DNA of 64,000 nucleotides from CAZCVI01 sp964502145. GTDB lineage: Bacteria > Acidobacteriota > Aminicenantia > UBA2199. Below the pieces are notes generated by a model that was not told the origin of the DNA, searched no databases, and was given only the letters and a program-made list of their open reading frames with translations. Position 1 is the first letter of the stretch; every line of letters begins with the position of its first letter. Of this stretch, positions 51,404 through 60,151 are shown piece by piece. Where the stretch lies: assembly GCA_964502145.1 (NCBI GenBank), contig CAZCVI010000036.1, forward strand, positions 6,431 to 70,430, in the 5' to 3' direction. The position numbers and the translations under genes were made by a program.

Positions 51404-52363
51404 CTATCTTTTAGGCAGCGTTTTAAAAACCTGGATATTGTAATACATGGGGTTGGTAAAATCTTTGAATTTATCGTAATTTTCTACCAGGTCTTGGATA
51501 ATGGTTTCCACGTCGTTTTTCGGATGGAAGCTCAGCACTTTTTTGGCTTTTTCGGTACTGACTTTATAGTTGCGGTAGTCTTGAACGTGTTTGATATTCA
51601 GTTTTACCTCTTTATTCAAGTACTTTTTAACCCCGCTTTGCACCAGATCGCCTATTTCGCCTACGGTATAGTTTCCCGAGGCCACATTAAAGACTCCGGA
51701 CAGATCGTTGTTGGCTTCAATAGCGCGAATGTAAGCTGTGGCCGCATCTTTAATGGCCAAAACAGGTCTCCAAATAGCGGGATTATTCACCGTAATAGAA
51801 CCATCCATCAACGCAAATTTAAACATGGTATTAACAACCAGATCCAACCGCATCCTGGGACTGTACCCGGAAACAGTACCCTGCCGGAAGGCGATAACGG
51901 AAAAATCCTTATCCATCATCTGCATGACAGCATTCTCACCCTGCAACTTGGAAATACCATAAGGGTAATTGGAAACAGCGGGAGAGGTTTCGTCGTATAG
52001 TTCGTTCACTGTATACCCATACACGGAACAAGAACCAGCATAAATAAAACGACGCACGCCAGCTCTTTTGGCTATATAAGCCAGGAAAGGCGGCGCAGAA
52101 CCATTGGAAATAAAATTCTCTGCCGGGGAATACTCGGCCATAGGGTCATTGGACAGACCCGCTAAAAAAATCACCTGTTCGTATCCTTTGATATCAGCTT
52201 CTGTGAGATCGAAAATGTTTTTATTGATAGTACCTACTTCTTTGGGCAAATGGTTCCCGAACCAGAACAGATCAATCACATCCACATTATAACCCCGTTC
52301 CAACAGTTTGGGGATCAATACAGACCCGATAAATCCGGCCCCGCCTGCAATCAGTATTTTCAT
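51404..52363 (-). CDS. NAD-dependent epimerase/dehydratase (extended SDR)
   Basis: A 319-residue sugar-nucleotide SDR: MKILIAGGAGFIGSVLIPKL (GGxGxxG), IFLAGLSNDPMAEYSPAENF, YAGSCSVYGYTVNELYDETS and YPYGISKLQGENAVMQM (catalytic YxxxK), then SGYSPRMRLDLVVNTM. The substrate is a nucleotide sugar but cannot be specified; it could be a GalE-, RmlB-like or reductase-type member. It is 33 bp downstream of rfbC. Confidence 0.88.
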   Translation of the reverse strand: MKILIAGGAGFIGSVLIPKLLERGYNVDVIDLFWFGNHLPKEVGTINKNIFDLTEADIKGYEQVIFLAGLSNDPMAEYSPAENFISNGSAPPFLAYIAKRAGVRRFIYAGSCSVYGYTVNELYDETSPAVSNYPYGISKLQGENAVMQMMDKDFSVIAFRQGTVSGYSPRMRLDLVVNTMFKFALMDGSITVNNPAIWRPVLAIKDAATAYIRAIEANNDLSGVFNVASGNYTVGEIGDLVQSGVKKYLNKEVKLNIKHVQDYRNYKVSTEKAKKVLSFHPKNDVETIIQDLVENYDKFKDFTNPMYYNIQVFKTLPKR

Positions 52364-52396
52364 CGTTTACTCCTTTTTTTTAAAAGTTCTATAAAA

Positions 52397-52963
52397 TCAG
52401 TATTTAAAATAATTCGCTTCCTGTTTTTCCAGCCATTGTGCCAGGGTTTGTGCTTTTTCATCTTTGGTGGAAAGAGTTGGATGCATATTTGGCCATTGGA
52501 TGCCAATGGCCGGGTCGTTCCAGAGGATACCCGATTCCCCCAGGTTGTTATAAATACCCGTGCATTTGTATTGCAGTTCGGCGTAATCTGAAAGCGTATA
52601 AAAACCACGGGCAAAACCGGCTGGTGCCCAAACTTGCTTCTTATTGGCAGCGGAAGCTTCAATCCCAAACCACTGCCCCAGGGTCGGCGAGCCTTTGCGG
52701 ATATCGACGGCCACTAAAAAGGCACTGCCAAAGGTCACGCGCATCAATTTCCCCATTTGCGGCTCATATTGGAAATGCAAGCCACGTAACACGCCCTTTT
52801 GGGAACGGGAATGATTGTCCTGCACAAATTCATGGGGCAAACCGTGTGCTTTGAACTGATCGGCCCGAAATACTTCCATAAAAAATCCACGTTCATCCTC
52901 AAAAACATCGGGTACTAAGACCACGATACCATTTAAATGCTGCGACTCTATTTTTACCTGCAT
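52397..52963 (-). CDS. rfbC: dTDP-4-dehydrorhamnose 3,5-epimerase (RfbC/RmlC)
   Basis: A 188-residue cupin enzyme epimerising C3 and C5 of dTDP-4-keto-6-deoxyglucose. Motifs: VVLVPDVFEDERGFFMEVFR, FVQDNHSRSQKGVLRGLHFQ (catalytic His with the GVLRGLH motif), LVAVDIRKGSPTLGQW, KKQVWAPAGFARGFYTLSDY and WNDPAIGIQWP. Length is normal. It heads the run rfbC-SDR-rfbD. Confidence 0.96.
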   Translation of the reverse strand: MQVKIESQHLNGIVVLVPDVFEDERGFFMEVFRADQFKAHGLPHEFVQDNHSRSQKGVLRGLHFQYEPQMGKLMRVTFGSAFLVAVDIRKGSPTLGQWFGIEASAANKKQVWAPAGFARGFYTLSDYAELQYKCTGIYNNLGESGILWNDPAIGIQWPNMHPTLSTKDEKAQTLAQWLEKQEANYFKY

Positions 52964-53126
52964 TAACGCTCCTTCTATGTTTCTTTTATTTCTTCTCTTA
53001 TTCTATTTCTTATTCTATTTCTTCTTTTATTTATTCTCTGAAAAGAATTTTTGAAATAAATTAAATTGTATACAATTCGGCACTATTGTCAAGTCAAACA
53101 TGGTTTTTTTCTCTCCTTTACCGGAT

Positions 53127-53861
53127 TTACTCAACGATTTCCATCATGCCAAAGCCAAAATGAGTGTTGACACCGATGCCGTTGTGATAGGCGAATTGGA
53201 TCAGTTCCGGTTCTCCTTTCAGTGTAAATGGGCAGAAGATCGTTTTATAATTGACATTGCGCACTGTAATGGCTTTGGTTAAAACCGATTTGCGTTGGAT
53301 GTAGTCTTGATCGAGAATTATTTTGATGTCAGCAGGAAGAAAGCGACCGGGAAAAAAGTGGTGGTACTGGTCTACCAGATGGTGGGCAAAGATATCACTC
53401 ATATCCGGATCATCCGGGCGAATAAAACGTGCTTTTTTGTTTTCCACCTTGATCAACAACAACGGCGATAACATTTTGAAGCGCATCTCCGGGGTAAATT
53501 CCGGGTCAGTCAAGATTTCCATTTTTTTTAAGGAAAGCGTATGGGTAAAAATCTGGAACCGTCCCTGCAATGCAATTGACTTGGCCAGATATTCCATAAA
53601 AGTTTCATCCGCAGAAGCAATATAGATGGATAAAAAATTACCCTTGACATGGATGAAGCCAAGCTCAATCGTTCGCTCTGGTATCATCAATTGGGAAAAG
53701 GTAAAAGCGGGGAAGTTTTTCTTGTATTTGGTGAACAATTTGGGTTTTTGGTCGCTCAGGAATTCAAATAGGTTCTTTTTGATGTTCTGGTAGATATTAA
53801 AATTGTATTCAATAGGAATCGACACATTATCTGGTGCGTGCAGATTGATTTTTATCCTCAT
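53127..53861 (-). CDS. cas6: Cas6-like CRISPR RNA endoribonuclease, orphan
   Basis: A 244-residue protein with a RAMP-type layout. It begins MRIKINLHAPDNVSIPIEYN and NIYQNIKKNLFEFL, has PAFTFSQLMIPE in the expected place, and ends GIGVNTHFGFGMMEIVE, an exact match to the Cas6 glycine-rich loop GhGxxxxxGhG. Length is in the usual Cas6 range. Cas6 cleaves pre-crRNA within the repeat. No cas1, cas2, effector genes or CRISPR array are visible nearby, so it would have to serve an array elsewhere, or is a relic. The open frame extends 18 codons upstream to 53915, but MRIK is the natural family start. Confidence 0.8.
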   Translation of the reverse strand: MRIKINLHAPDNVSIPIEYNFNIYQNIKKNLFEFLSDQKPKLFTKYKKNFPAFTFSQLMIPERTIELGFIHVKGNFLSIYIASADETFMEYLAKSIALQGRFQIFTHTLSLKKMEILTDPEFTPEMRFKMLSPLLLIKVENKKARFIRPDDPDMSDIFAHHLVDQYHHFFPGRFLPADIKIILDQDYIQRKSVLTKAITVRNVNYKTIFCPFTLKGEPELIQFAYHNGIGVNTHFGFGMMEIVE

Positions 53862-53967
53862 GTTGTGCTCATTAGCTTTGGACTGATTAACATCTGATTC
53901 ACGATACACCTCCATAGGTACGAGATCATTTTAAACATCCCAGAAGAAAAAGTCAAGCTGCATATTT

Positions 53968-54020
53968 ATTTTGAACACAGATTACACGGATTAAAATGAT
54001 GGACACAGATTAAAAGATAA
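53968..54020. repeat. ACACAGATTA-type short repeat downstream of the activase
   Basis: TTGAACACAGATTACACGGA followed by TTAAAATGATGGACACAGAT is a pair of related ACACAGATT words in the gap between the activase gene and the Cas6-like gene. Similar 'ACACAGATTACACGGATT' runs are common, unexplained dispersed repeats in several environmental bacterial genomes. Not part of a gene I can support. Confidence 0.5.
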
Positions 54021-54876
54021 AAACGGACGTAGATAAATTCTTCATAGTGCTCTCTTTTTCCATCTGCTGTTGAAAAAAAGCGACCCATTTCTTTTCCTCA
54101 ACCAGGGTCATGGGAAGGGAGGTGATATTATCGGGGGCTTTTTTTCCCAAACGCTGCCACTTGTCTAAACCGGAAGGATTGTACGGGAGTAACTGGCACT
54201 GGGTGACTCCCTGCTGAACAAGAAATGCGGCAATCTGGGATAAATTCTCTTCCACGGCTGTAAAACCAGGAATAAGCGGAATCCGGGGCATTATTTTTGC
54301 ACCGGCAGCACGCAGTTTTATGAAATTGGCGATGATGAGCGAATTGGATTTGCCAGTGTAGGTTTCAAATAACTGGGGGTCCATTACCTTGAGATCGAAA
54401 AGAAAAAGATCAATCAACGGTAAAAGTCTTTTTTCCAAATTGTCGAAATCAAAATACCCGCAGGTTTCAACAGCAATGTGAATGTGTTCTTGTTTAATTC
54501 GTTGCGCGGTTTCATAGAGATAATCAATACATAAAAGGGGTTCGCCACCGGAAAAAGTCACGCCACCCTGGGAAACATCATAAAAAACGTTATCCTGGGC
54601 AATGAGTTGCGCCAGTTTGGCAGGGGAATAATATACACCGGCGGTCTGTCTGGCATGGGTGTAACATCCTCTGGCACACTGCCCGCAATGAATACACTTC
54701 TCAGGGTAAAAGAGGGGTTCGGCGTGAGGATGATGGGACTCTGGGTTCTGACACCAAAGACAACGGAGGGGACACCCTTTAAGAAAAACAACGGTGCGCA
54801 TCCCAGGCCCATCGGCATAAGACCCCCTGGCAATATCAAACACCAGGGGACCTTTATCTGAATCTATATCCTTCAT
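54010..54876 (-). CDS. glycyl-radical enzyme activase (radical SAM)
   Basis: A 288-residue radical-SAM enzyme that installs the glycyl radical on its partner at 55396. The SAM cluster motif is FLKGCPLRCLWCQNPESH (CxxxCxxC), then a ferredoxin-type insertion CIHCGQCARGC (one CxxCxxCxxxC), GGVTFSGGEPLL and VETCGYFDFDNL. Many GRE activases carry two such ferredoxin-like motifs in the insertion; only one is seen here. It is the last gene of the operon, 32 bp after the SCP2-like gene. Confidence 0.92.
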   Translation of the reverse strand: MKDIDSDKGPLVFDIARGSYADGPGMRTVVFLKGCPLRCLWCQNPESHHPHAEPLFYPEKCIHCGQCARGCYTHARQTAGVYYSPAKLAQLIAQDNVFYDVSQGGVTFSGGEPLLCIDYLYETAQRIKQEHIHIAVETCGYFDFDNLEKRLLPLIDLFLFDLKVMDPQLFETYTGKSNSLIIANFIKLRAAGAKIMPRIPLIPGFTAVEENLSQIAAFLVQQGVTQCQLLPYNPSGLDKWQRLGKKAPDNITSLPMTLVEEKKWVAFFQQQMEKESTMKNLSTSVFIF

Positions 54877-54908
54877 CCTGATAGGTTCTGTACGGCTGAA
54901 CTAGCATT

Positions 54909-55403
54909 CTATAAACTGAACTTGAGCTTGAGATGCATGGCCATGTAAGCGAATTTCATGAGGTAATTGACATTACCTTCATAACTGATCTTGCTCTCCA
55001 AGATAAACGCAAATACATCGGGGTCTTCTGCCATTAGAAATTCAAAAAGGGCTTTGCTATCCTTGAAAACGACAGTGATGTTGACATCGGGATCGGTGAT
55101 GGCTTTCTTTTTGACTTTCATCTTGTTGTTGGCGAAAATAGCTGAGGCGGCGATTTTGTTGTCTTCACTCTTGAACACATACTTGGCATTAAACCCCTGG
55201 ATGTTTTTGGCGAATTTTTTATCAATACAAATGAAGATCCGAATCACTTTCAACAGGGTCTCCAGAAAAAAATCCATCAAATCACCCTCAACATCCTTGA
55301 TGATTTTTCCAATCTTCCTTAACAACCACTTCTCAAGGAAAATTTTCCTGAAAAAGTTGAGAATGGCCTTGAAGAAATTACCGATTGCTTTCATTTTATT
55401 CAC
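54909..55403 (-). CDS. SCP2-like sterol/lipid-binding-fold protein
   Basis: A 164-residue protein with an amphipathic N-terminal helix region (FFKAILNFFRKIFLEKWLLR) and an SCP2-like alpha/beta part (FKSEDNKIAASAIFANNKMK, ITDPDVNITVVFKDSKALFE, FILESKISYEGNVNYLMKFA). SCP2 folds bind hydrophobic ligands such as sterols or acyl chains. It overlaps the glycyl-radical enzyme gene by 8 bp, so the two are translationally coupled, which suggests a role with a hydrophobic substrate or in protein stability. Assignment is moderate; sequence similarity is judged by pattern only. Confidence 0.65.
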   Translation of the reverse strand: MNKMKAIGNFFKAILNFFRKIFLEKWLLRKIGKIIKDVEGDLMDFFLETLLKVIRIFICIDKKFAKNIQGFNAKYVFKSEDNKIAASAIFANNKMKVKKKAITDPDVNITVVFKDSKALFEFLMAEDPDVFAFILESKISYEGNVNYLMKFAYMAMHLKLKFSL

Positions 55404-57933
55404 CTCCTGCCGCAGGACCGGTATACGGGACGGCCTGACCGTTATGCAGATTGTATTGGGTACGCCGGATAAGCTCGCCTTTCATGGGGTCGTTCAAATC
55501 ATTAAAATAAGCGGAATACCCTGAGACCCTGACGATCAGATGGGGCTCTTGCTGCGGGTTCTGCCGTGCCTCTTCGAGTTTTTCGTAGGTTTGGATATTG
55601 TACTGCACCTGCATACCTCCGAGTTTAAAGTAACCCTCTACCTGTTCGACGAAATGGTTATGATATGAATCGTCATTGCTGTTGTTGGTGGTTTCAGGAG
55701 TATATTTCATGTTAAGCGCGACTCCTCCGGGAATGGTGTTGTGTCCGAGTTGGGCGACACATCTATACGCGGTAGTCAGGTCAGGGGTCATCTGTGAACA
55801 GGGCGTGATGCCACTGGAAAAAACGTCGTGGGCTTTCCTGCCACTGGGAAGGGCTTGCCCGATTTTACCGAGACCAGCATGATTGGTCATGGTCCAAAAA
55901 GCGGGCCGGTATTTTCCACCGCGATAATTGGTATAACTCTGATAGGTGTCATAAATGAACTGGATCAAACGCTGCGAATTCTTAACGGCAATGGGATGTT
56001 CATCAAGGGAATCATCGCGCCCGTATTTATGTTTGCTATTGGACACATAAGCATGAAGCTGCTCATATCGTCCGTTATTGCCATTGGAAACAAAGTTATT
56101 TTCGACGGCACCCAACATCTCGGCCATAGTAAAGGTCTTGTTCACAAATACGGCATCTTCTATGGCATTGAGAGAGTCGCACACATCGGAGAAGCCAACA
56201 TGGGTAACACCGGAAGAGTTGTACAAGGCGCCTCCCTGAATAAGGTCCTGCCCTTTTTCCAAGGGTCCCTCAAAGAAACAGGAAAGCAACGGGGTGGGCA
56301 ATATCTGTTGGTGCATTTTACCCAGCTTGTTGTTGAGCTTAACGGCTTTCTCAATCAGGGCTTGCAATTGGGTTTCAAAAGCGGTTTGGAATTGGGTAAA
56401 GGTTAGGAAGTTTTTGGGATCGCCAGTTTGGGGTCCCACTTGCCACTCTTTGCCGCAAATATAGGGACGTTTGCCATTGTACAGGGTCATGTCCATAACC
56501 GAACTGAGGTTGAGTAAAATAGACGAAGTGGAGGCATATTCCCTGCCAGCACTGGACAATTCGACGCAACCGATCACGGCATAATCGCGCGCATGTTCGA
56601 GAGAAACGCCCTGGTTTACGAGTGTTTCGATGTTGGACTGGTCATTATACAGGGCGGGTATAGCCCCGGTATTGGTGATGACGGTGGTCACTCGTTTCAG
56701 ATAGTCGGGGGAGTTGACACCGGAATAATAACGGGCGTTCACATTGGGGTCCTTGGTTTTTAAAAGCTCGGTGACGCGGAGCATGATGTAGGTGAGATCG
56801 TTCACTGCATCGGCACCGTTTTTATCAACGCCACCAAGAGTGACGGCAGGAACAGAACCAGCGCCGCCGAACATCTTCTCAGCACTACCGGGCACAAGAT
56901 TGGTGTTGTCGGAAATCTTCAACCACAAACAACCGCACAGGGTTAATGCTTGGTCAACGGTGATTTTGTTCTGCTGGACATCCTTTTGAAAATAAGGAAA
57001 AAGAATCTGGTCAAGGCGACCGGGATTTAATGCCATGTTGACATTTTCAGCCATGATAGCGGCATCACAGATCCACAGGGAATTAATAGCTTCCCTAAAG
57101 CTCTGGGCAGGCTCGGCAGGAACACGGCTGCATATCTCGGATAGTTCCAGGTAATGTTTTTTATCCTCCTCGGATGTAGCGTGAATGGCCTGTTTTTCTG
57201 CTTCTTTGGAGAGACTCTCGGCGTATTCGATTATGCCAAACATGGCGATTTGCATGGCTTCGTAAAGGTCTTTTTTCTCGGGTTCAGCCGGTGTCACTGT
57301 TTGCGCCATTTGCCGGGCCTCTTCAATCATGGCTTTTAAGCCCTTGGCCATTACTTTTTCAAAGTAAGGGGTAGTGTGGGTGATCACCGTGGTTTTTCCC
57401 GCCAGGAAAAAGGCGATCTTCTCCATTATTTTTAGCGCTTCCTCTACTTCCGTGTTAGCTTCTTTTTTTAACTTTGCACGGGTCATCTCCAGCACTGTTT
57501 TGTCCATCCAATAGGGAAAGATATCCAAATTTAATGTTTCTCCATCCTCGTGGTTCAGCAGTTGTGGGTTTACCTTGCGTGTTGAAATGGTTTCCAGTTC
57601 CGGCCAGATACTGATTCCCAGCAGTTCCGGGTACACTGGTGCGCCCAGTTCCTTTGCTGAGGATGAACCGGCCAGCAGGTTGTGGTTATGGAAGATGGCT
57701 TTCCTGTTGCGCATGTAGTAACGGACTGCTTTGGCGCGTTTTAACTCCATGGAGTCGCTGGGATTTTCGGGGTTTTTCATATATTCGGTGATATATTTGG
57801 CCCGTTCGATACACACTTCGGTGGGGACAGCATAGTAACGGTCCAATAACTCTTTGAGCAGGGGCAGGTTGTCCAGTGTATGGTGACTGAGATCCGGATG
57901 CTCCCGGATTTCTTGCAGAATCAATTGACTCAT
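55396..57933 (-). CDS. glycyl-radical enzyme of the pyruvate formate-lyase family
   Basis: An 845-residue GRE. The glycyl-radical loop is VRVSGYSAYFNDL (about Gly 801) and the active-site cysteine loop is YAVIGCVELSSAGREY (about Cys 453, with the C-x-E pattern used by dehydratases and decarboxylases rather than the CC of PFL). Other conserved pieces: PGRLDQILFPYFQKD, PALYNDQSNIETLVNQGVSL. It does not match PFL itself; choline lyase, glycerol dehydratase, HypD or arylacetate decarboxylase subfamilies are all conceivable and the loop after GCVE differs from the GCVEPQ form. Start ATG at 57933 has AAGGAGG upstream. Confidence 0.92.
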   Translation of the reverse strand: MSQLILQEIREHPDLSHHTLDNLPLLKELLDRYYAVPTEVCIERAKYITEYMKNPENPSDSMELKRAKAVRYYMRNRKAIFHNHNLLAGSSSAKELGAPVYPELLGISIWPELETISTRKVNPQLLNHEDGETLNLDIFPYWMDKTVLEMTRAKLKKEANTEVEEALKIMEKIAFFLAGKTTVITHTTPYFEKVMAKGLKAMIEEARQMAQTVTPAEPEKKDLYEAMQIAMFGIIEYAESLSKEAEKQAIHATSEEDKKHYLELSEICSRVPAEPAQSFREAINSLWICDAAIMAENVNMALNPGRLDQILFPYFQKDVQQNKITVDQALTLCGCLWLKISDNTNLVPGSAEKMFGGAGSVPAVTLGGVDKNGADAVNDLTYIMLRVTELLKTKDPNVNARYYSGVNSPDYLKRVTTVITNTGAIPALYNDQSNIETLVNQGVSLEHARDYAVIGCVELSSAGREYASTSSILLNLSSVMDMTLYNGKRPYICGKEWQVGPQTGDPKNFLTFTQFQTAFETQLQALIEKAVKLNNKLGKMHQQILPTPLLSCFFEGPLEKGQDLIQGGALYNSSGVTHVGFSDVCDSLNAIEDAVFVNKTFTMAEMLGAVENNFVSNGNNGRYEQLHAYVSNSKHKYGRDDSLDEHPIAVKNSQRLIQFIYDTYQSYTNYRGGKYRPAFWTMTNHAGLGKIGQALPSGRKAHDVFSSGITPCSQMTPDLTTAYRCVAQLGHNTIPGGVALNMKYTPETTNNSNDDSYHNHFVEQVEGYFKLGGMQVQYNIQTYEKLEEARQNPQQEPHLIVRVSGYSAYFNDLNDPMKGELIRRTQYNLHNGQAVPYTGPAAGGE

Positions 57934-57971
57934 TGTTCCTCCTTTATATCTTTCTTATTTAATTCTTTTTT

Positions 57972-59264
57972 TTACCATTCGGTGATACTGACCGAGGAGA
58001 TACCTTTGCCTGTTTCGTAAAAGAATATTTCGGCACCGCAGAATTGGGGTTGTTTTTTGTGGCTCATACTGGACAACCAGCCGCCGGTATTGTACATGAC
58101 AAGTTTTTTCCCTTCGGGTAATTGCACTATGTCCAGCAGGGGGGCTTTGCTAGAACCAAAGGGAATAGGCTTGTGAGTATGACCGAAGATCATGGTGGTA
58201 GGGAAAGGAATTTTAACATCGTATATTTTTTCTATTTCGCCGATCTCGTAAATAGAGGAACTGTAATAATCCTGGGTCCGTTCACACACGGCGGGATTTT
58301 TCTGAAAGTCTTCCCTATAGCGTGCGGGTTTGGTGCGGCTCAGCGCTTTTAACGCTTCATGTTTGACAAGTTTTAATGCCCAGCGCAGGAAAAGGCGGGT
58401 CAATCCCTTATGTTTCTCCTTGATCTCCTTGTCCAAGCGGTAGAAGTAGGAGTTTAAACGGACGAAATATTTCTCTTTGATCTCATGTTCGAGTTTTTGA
58501 ATAGCAAAGGTTAATGGGCCTGCTTGACCGAGACCGGAAGAGTTCAACTGGCACAAGGGGAAATTAACCTGGACCATCTCTTTTAAATCCATGAGCCTGG
58601 GATCGCGTAGGTCGAGGTCACCGTTGATTATTTTTAAACCCCATTTGCCGAGCACGGACCAGTACACGTCGAGGTACTGCCCGTGGGTGATAATGATGGA
58701 CTCCTCATGGGTGATGAGGTAAATATTAGGATAGACAAAATTAAAGTGAGAGGGGGGATCGGTGATATTATCCATAAACAGTCCGGCATATTTGGGGCCG
58801 CCATCCTCATTTTTTGGGGTGACATGGAGCAGGGTTAATCCTTCCATGTTTGTTCCTTGTCGATCATCAAGGATGGCTGGGACGGATTGCCTGAAAGGTA
58901 TGGGTAATTTTTTATTATTAATCCGGTTGGTGACATTAGTGGCATATTCCACGGAGTGCCAGATGTCATAATCATGATTGCCGGGTACATAGATAATCTC
59001 CCTGCAAATGTTATCATCTTTGAGTTTTTGGAAAAAGAACTGGCCAATAGCATAAGCTTCAGGATAACTGGAGATGGAGAAATCGAGAATATCACCGAGT
59101 AGCACTAAAAAGTCGACCTGCACACCATTAAATTGATCCCGGACCTTTTTTATGAACTCTCTATACTTGGAACCCACGATAATTTCCCCTGATGTTTTGT
59201 CCCTGAAGGCCATCACGGAATTGGTATCCCCCAGATGGGTGTCGGAAATGATTGCTATGCGCAT
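57972..59264 (-). CDS. calcineurin-like metallophosphoesterase (cytoplasmic)
   Basis: A 430-residue protein with metallophosphoesterase motifs: AIISDTHLGDTNSVMAF, LVLLGDILDFSISSYP, YVPGNHDYDIWHS, ITHGQYLDVYWSV and TMIFGHTHKPIPFG. It has no signal peptide. A long helical insert (about residues 230-330, KEKYFVRLNSYFYRLDKEIK) sits between the metal-binding halves. The substrate is unknown; it is 38 bp upstream of the glycyl-radical enzyme gene. Confidence 0.88.
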   Translation of the reverse strand: MRIAIISDTHLGDTNSVMAFRDKTSGEIIVGSKYREFIKKVRDQFNGVQVDFLVLLGDILDFSISSYPEAYAIGQFFFQKLKDDNICREIIYVPGNHDYDIWHSVEYATNVTNRINNKKLPIPFRQSVPAILDDRQGTNMEGLTLLHVTPKNEDGGPKYAGLFMDNITDPPSHFNFVYPNIYLITHEESIIITHGQYLDVYWSVLGKWGLKIINGDLDLRDPRLMDLKEMVQVNFPLCQLNSSGLGQAGPLTFAIQKLEHEIKEKYFVRLNSYFYRLDKEIKEKHKGLTRLFLRWALKLVKHEALKALSRTKPARYREDFQKNPAVCERTQDYYSSSIYEIGEIEKIYDVKIPFPTTMIFGHTHKPIPFGSSKAPLLDIVQLPEGKKLVMYNTGGWLSSMSHKKQPQFCGAEIFFYETGKGISSVSITEW

Positions 59265-59315
59265 GGTATCTTATACCTCCTTTTTTAATTAGTATTTTAT
59301 AAATTATTTCATAAC

Positions 59316-60143
59316 TTATTGTTTAGATGTTGCCCACTTTAGGATATAGTTGCAAACATCCTGCCATCCTTCTTCCCTGGCCAGCCAGTGGGAGGCCTGC
59401 GCGAAGATGATCAGGGAGGCGTTGTATTTTTTGGCCAGTTGTTGGTTGGATTTGGATGTGACCATCCTGTCTTGACCACCGCCCACCACCAAAACAGGGC
59501 AGGTAATATGACGGCTCTCTACCGGGACACGTCCCAGGATGATCTGGCGGTAAGCACGGCTGTATTCGGGCACGACGCGCTCCAACGCGAGCTTCAACTC
59601 CTCGCCCGTCATATGATGAAAGGCCAGATAATAAACCTCTTTATCATCGGGTTCGACCAGGGGGGTAAAAAAACTCTTTATAAGATACTTGACAAGAATG
59701 AACAGGGTGTGAAACGGGGGGAGCACCAGTATTCCTTTGGGGGCGGCACTGGAAATCAGAACGAGACCGGCCGCAGGGGTGGTTTCCAGTGTTTTTTGCA
59801 CGATCAATCCGCCCATGGAGTAACCCATGACCAGGGGCGGGGTGTTATCGTGCCTGGCGGTGATGAGTTCCATGGTTTTTTTTAGTTCGGCCACGTATTC
59901 ACTCACCTGGAGGTTGCCCGGTGGCGGGTTATGGTGGGTATCTGGGCCGTGTCCTACCATGTCCACCGCGTAACAGGGGTATCCAGCATCTGAAAAGGTC
60001 TGCACAAAATGCGACCAGACCCAGTGCCAGCCCCACATGCCGTGAACCAATAGAATAGGCTGGGTTTTAGCGGGCACCAGACTGCCGGGAGGACAATACC
60101 ATAGTGACGGATAATTCTCCACTGGTTCCATCGGTTGTGTCAT
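59316..60143 (-). CDS. alpha/beta hydrolase
   Basis: A 275-residue alpha/beta hydrolase: oxyanion region ILLVHGMWGWHWVWSHFVQT, GHGPDTHHNPP, nucleophile elbow VMGYSMGGLIVQ (Ser), acid region VLVVGGGQDRMVTS and the catalytic His in QASHWLAREEGW. It is soluble with no signal peptide. Ester or thioester hydrolysis is likely but the substrate is unknown. It lies 8 bp after the DUF362 gene in the same operon. Confidence 0.88.
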   Translation of the reverse strand: MTQPMEPVENYPSLWYCPPGSLVPAKTQPILLVHGMWGWHWVWSHFVQTFSDAGYPCYAVDMVGHGPDTHHNPPPGNLQVSEYVAELKKTMELITARHDNTPPLVMGYSMGGLIVQKTLETTPAAGLVLISSAAPKGILVLPPFHTLFILVKYLIKSFFTPLVEPDDKEVYYLAFHHMTGEELKLALERVVPEYSRAYRQIILGRVPVESRHITCPVLVVGGGQDRMVTSKSNQQLAKKYNASLIIFAQASHWLAREEGWQDVCNYILKWATSKQ

Positions 60144-60151
60144 CGTGCCGC

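Noticed and set aside
53972..54012. CRISPR leader or array fragment near the Cas6-like gene
   Set aside because: Only two short ACACAGATT words are present and no regularly spaced repeats of 28-37 bp are seen.
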